From an uncultured Rubrobacteraceae bacterium (GTDB taxonomy: Bacteria; Actinomycetota; Rubrobacteria; Rubrobacterales; Rubrobacteraceae), in the NCBI GenBank assembly GCA_902806105.1, contig CADCVI010000191.1, positions 1 through 6,003 of the forward strand: 6,003 bases of DNA. The letters run 5' to 3'. The notes beneath the pieces are model-generated. The model saw only the letters and a list, made by a program, of their open reading frames with translations, did no database searches and was not told where the DNA came from. This document shows positions 4,846 through 6,003 of this stretch, piece after piece. The position numbers and the translations under genes are program-made. Every line of letters starts with the position of its first letter. The stretch's first letter is position 1.

Positions 4846-5079
4846 TACTCGCCGGTTCCACTACCCCGGCCCACAGGTCCACTGAATAGGCTTTCATGCG
4901 CTTATGATGACAGGTGGCGCAGTATCACCGCAAGGCGCTGTCAGACACCCTCTACAGCGGTTCTCAGAGCAGTTGACCTCGCAGCGCGCATAGCCTGGGT
5001 GAACCAGCCTCGCACACCCGACAACGCGAAGCAATGGTTCGGCCATTGCGGTTATCCCGTCTCCGATCGGTCGTTATGA
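4846..5079 (+). pseudogene. Second, heavily decayed IS630-type transposase tail
   Basis: The clearest part is TPDNAKQWFGHCGY (5017-5058), followed by 6 residues and TGA 5077-5079. It matches the last conserved block of IS630 transposases and the ARGFFVHCGY block of the copy at 3752-4001. Further upstream, PYSP appears at about 4842-4853 and HRKALSDTLYS at about 4926-4958, each in a different frame and in the order expected from the family (PPYSPDLNP, then LRKA..T...L). At least two frameshifts are needed. The orientation is the same as the first copy, but the two differ at nucleotide level, so they are not a recent duplication. The upstream boundary is approximate. The promoter of the lipocalin-like gene must lie in or near this debris. 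Confidence 0.5.
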
Positions 5080-5097
5080 GAACCGCCGTAATTTCAT

Positions 5098-5183
5098 AGT
5101 TCCCAACCCGACCGCGACCTCCGGTGCGGGAACTTCCACGGTCACTCGACCTCGCGAAGCTTCGGGCATCGCATCGGTCGGGT
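5098..5183. repeat. Two interleaved inverted repeats downstream of mftF
   Basis: Pair A is ACCCGACCG at 5106-5114 with CGGTCGGGT at 5175-5183 (9 bp, perfect). Pair B is AGTTCCC at 5098-5104 with GGGAACT at 5128-5134 (7 bp, perfect). The arms alternate B-A-B-A, so both pairs cannot form as simple hairpins at once; they would be either alternatives or a pseudoknot. Also present are a 10-base palindrome CGAAGCTTCG (5155-5164) and a direct repeat GTAATTTC at 5088-5095 and 5182-5189. The stretch begins right after the mftF stop codon and could be its 3' end or a mobile-element junction. Confidence 0.45.
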
Positions 5184-5188
5184 AATTT

Positions 5189-6003
5189 CTACTTCAAGAA
5201 CCGGAGGGCGGGCAGCAGGGGGCGCAACGTGCCCTTTGTGAGGCAGCCGTGCCACACCCCTATCTGGTACGCGGCCAGTTCCAGCCAATACAGGCCCGCA
5301 AAGCTCGTCGGCGCCAGGCCCGCGCGCGAGCGGCGGTGGTCGACGAAGGCCGGGACGATCAGCAGCACCAGTGCCGGCGCCCGTAGCGGCGGCCAGAGCA
5401 GCGAGGTGCCAAGCAGGGGCAGACTGTAGTAGCGGGCGACGTTCGCCCCGAAGTGGTAAAGCCCCGCCCCGTGCTGCCGCAAGACCGCGGCCGCCACCCC
5501 GTGCGCCGCAAGCCACACCCCCGTCCGTCGCAGCCGGCGCAGCTTGACGCCGACCTCCGCGCAGAGGGCGACGGCGGCGAGGCTCGCCAGTCCGAGGCCC
5601 GCCGGGCGCGAGATCGGCAACGCTGCTAGCGCTGCTAACGCGACGGTGCCCGTGCCGGGTACCGTCATGGTCCTGCGGGCTTCCCTGTGCCTCAGTTGCA
5701 GGTCCGCCTCGGAGGAGCCGTAGTCGGCACGGCGGCGCAGGAAGGAAGAGAGGCGCGTGCGGTGGCGGTGCATCACTTTAGCCTGCGGCTCGTACCGCAC
5801 GTCGCTCCCGGCGCCCACGGCTCTCCAGACGAGATCCGCATCTTCGCCGAGCAGCATCCGTTCGTCGAACCCGCCGAGCCGGAGGAGCGTCTCGCGATCT
5901 ATGGCGAGGTTGCACGTGGGCAGGTAGGGGACCGGCTCGCGTGGGCCTACCGCGCCGCCCGTAGCCCCCATGTCCAGCGGCGAGCGAGCGGCCTCGAAAG
6001 CGG
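5189..6003 (-). CDS. mftF: Mycofactocin glycosyltransferase MftF, C-terminal 271 residues (partial)
   Basis: This GT2-type glycosyltransferase is the mycofactocin enzyme that adds a glucose chain to premycofactocin. The visible part starts in mid-gene (FEAARSPLDMG) and continues YLPTCNLAIDRETLLRLGGF, a typical GT2 acceptor region. GEDADLVWR follows, whose Glu-Asp is the expected catalytic-base motif, then the MftF-like segment HRHRTRLSSFLRRRADYGSS. Two hydrophobic segments follow, which are probable membrane helices. The end YQIGVWHGCLTKGTLRPLLP is characteristic of MftF and is the strongest evidence. The frame stays open to the window edge; the internal ATG at 5971 is not the start, because conserved sequence continues upstream of it. 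The full protein would be about 470 residues, so roughly 200 are missing. Other mft genes should lie beyond the right edge. Confidence 0.8.
   Translation of the reverse strand, partial: AFEAARSPLDMGATGGAVGPREPVPYLPTCNLAIDRETLLRLGGFDERMLLGEDADLVWRAVGAGSDVRYEPQAKVMHRHRTRLSSFLRRRADYGSSEADLQLRHREARRTMTVPGTGTVALAALAALPISRPAGLGLASLAAVALCAEVGVKLRRLRRTGVWLAAHGVAAAVLRQHGAGLYHFGANVARYYSLPLLGTSLLWPPLRAPALVLLIVPAFVDHRRSRAGLAPTSFAGLYWLELAAYQIGVWHGCLTKGTLRPLLPALRFLK

Noticed and set aside
1..6003. tRNA, rRNA and CRISPR arrays.
   Set aside because: No cloverleaf with conserved arms, rRNA-like stretch or regularly spaced repeat was seen when reading both strands.

Overview
The window is GC-rich, with strong G/C preference at third codon positions in the intact genes and near-consensus AGGAGG-type ribosome sites. 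Together with a mycofactocin glycosyltransferase, this suggests an actinobacterium. The style of several proteins (small Cys/His protein, Lipocalin_5 protein, RTX-type repeat tail) reminds me of Rubrobacter or a relative, but that assignment is inference.

Layout. Bases 1-135 (+) hold the 3' end of an unidentified reading frame followed at once by a 24-codon ORF, both probably debris. Bases 136-484 hold no convincing gene but contain a strong short palindrome (273-293). Two small intact genes follow on the + strand: a 76-aa Cys/His protein (485-715) and a 78-aa charged protein (756-992). Bases 993-1323 contain a nested inverted repeat and the frameshifted C-terminal tail of a short-chain dehydrogenase (about 1171-1259). 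The main operon comes next: an alpha/beta hydrolase (1324-2262), then 19 bases later a zinc-dependent alcohol dehydrogenase (2282-3367).

Bases 3368-3751 are debris, including the tail of an RTX-type calcium-binding repeat protein and a terminator-like hairpin. An IS630-type transposase tail (3752-4001) follows. On the minus strand, a Lipocalin_5-type protein (4786-4376, with a one-base frameshift near its end) precedes an ABM-like small protein (4310-4011), probably as one operon. A second, more decayed IS630-type tail lies at about 4846-5079. After a structured non-coding stretch (5080-5188), the minus strand holds the C-terminal 271 residues of MftF, which runs off the right edge.

How it fits together. 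The hydrolase and dehydrogenase look like an ester/alcohol catabolic pair from which an upstream SDR has been lost. Mycofactocin serves as a redox cofactor for some SDR and zinc-dependent alcohol dehydrogenases, so MftF nearby is suggestive; however, it is on the other strand, about 1.8 kb away and beyond transposon debris, so the link is only a hypothesis. The rest of the window looks like a decay zone in which the recognisable + strand gene fragments all keep their 3' ends. I do not see a clearly novel multi-gene system.
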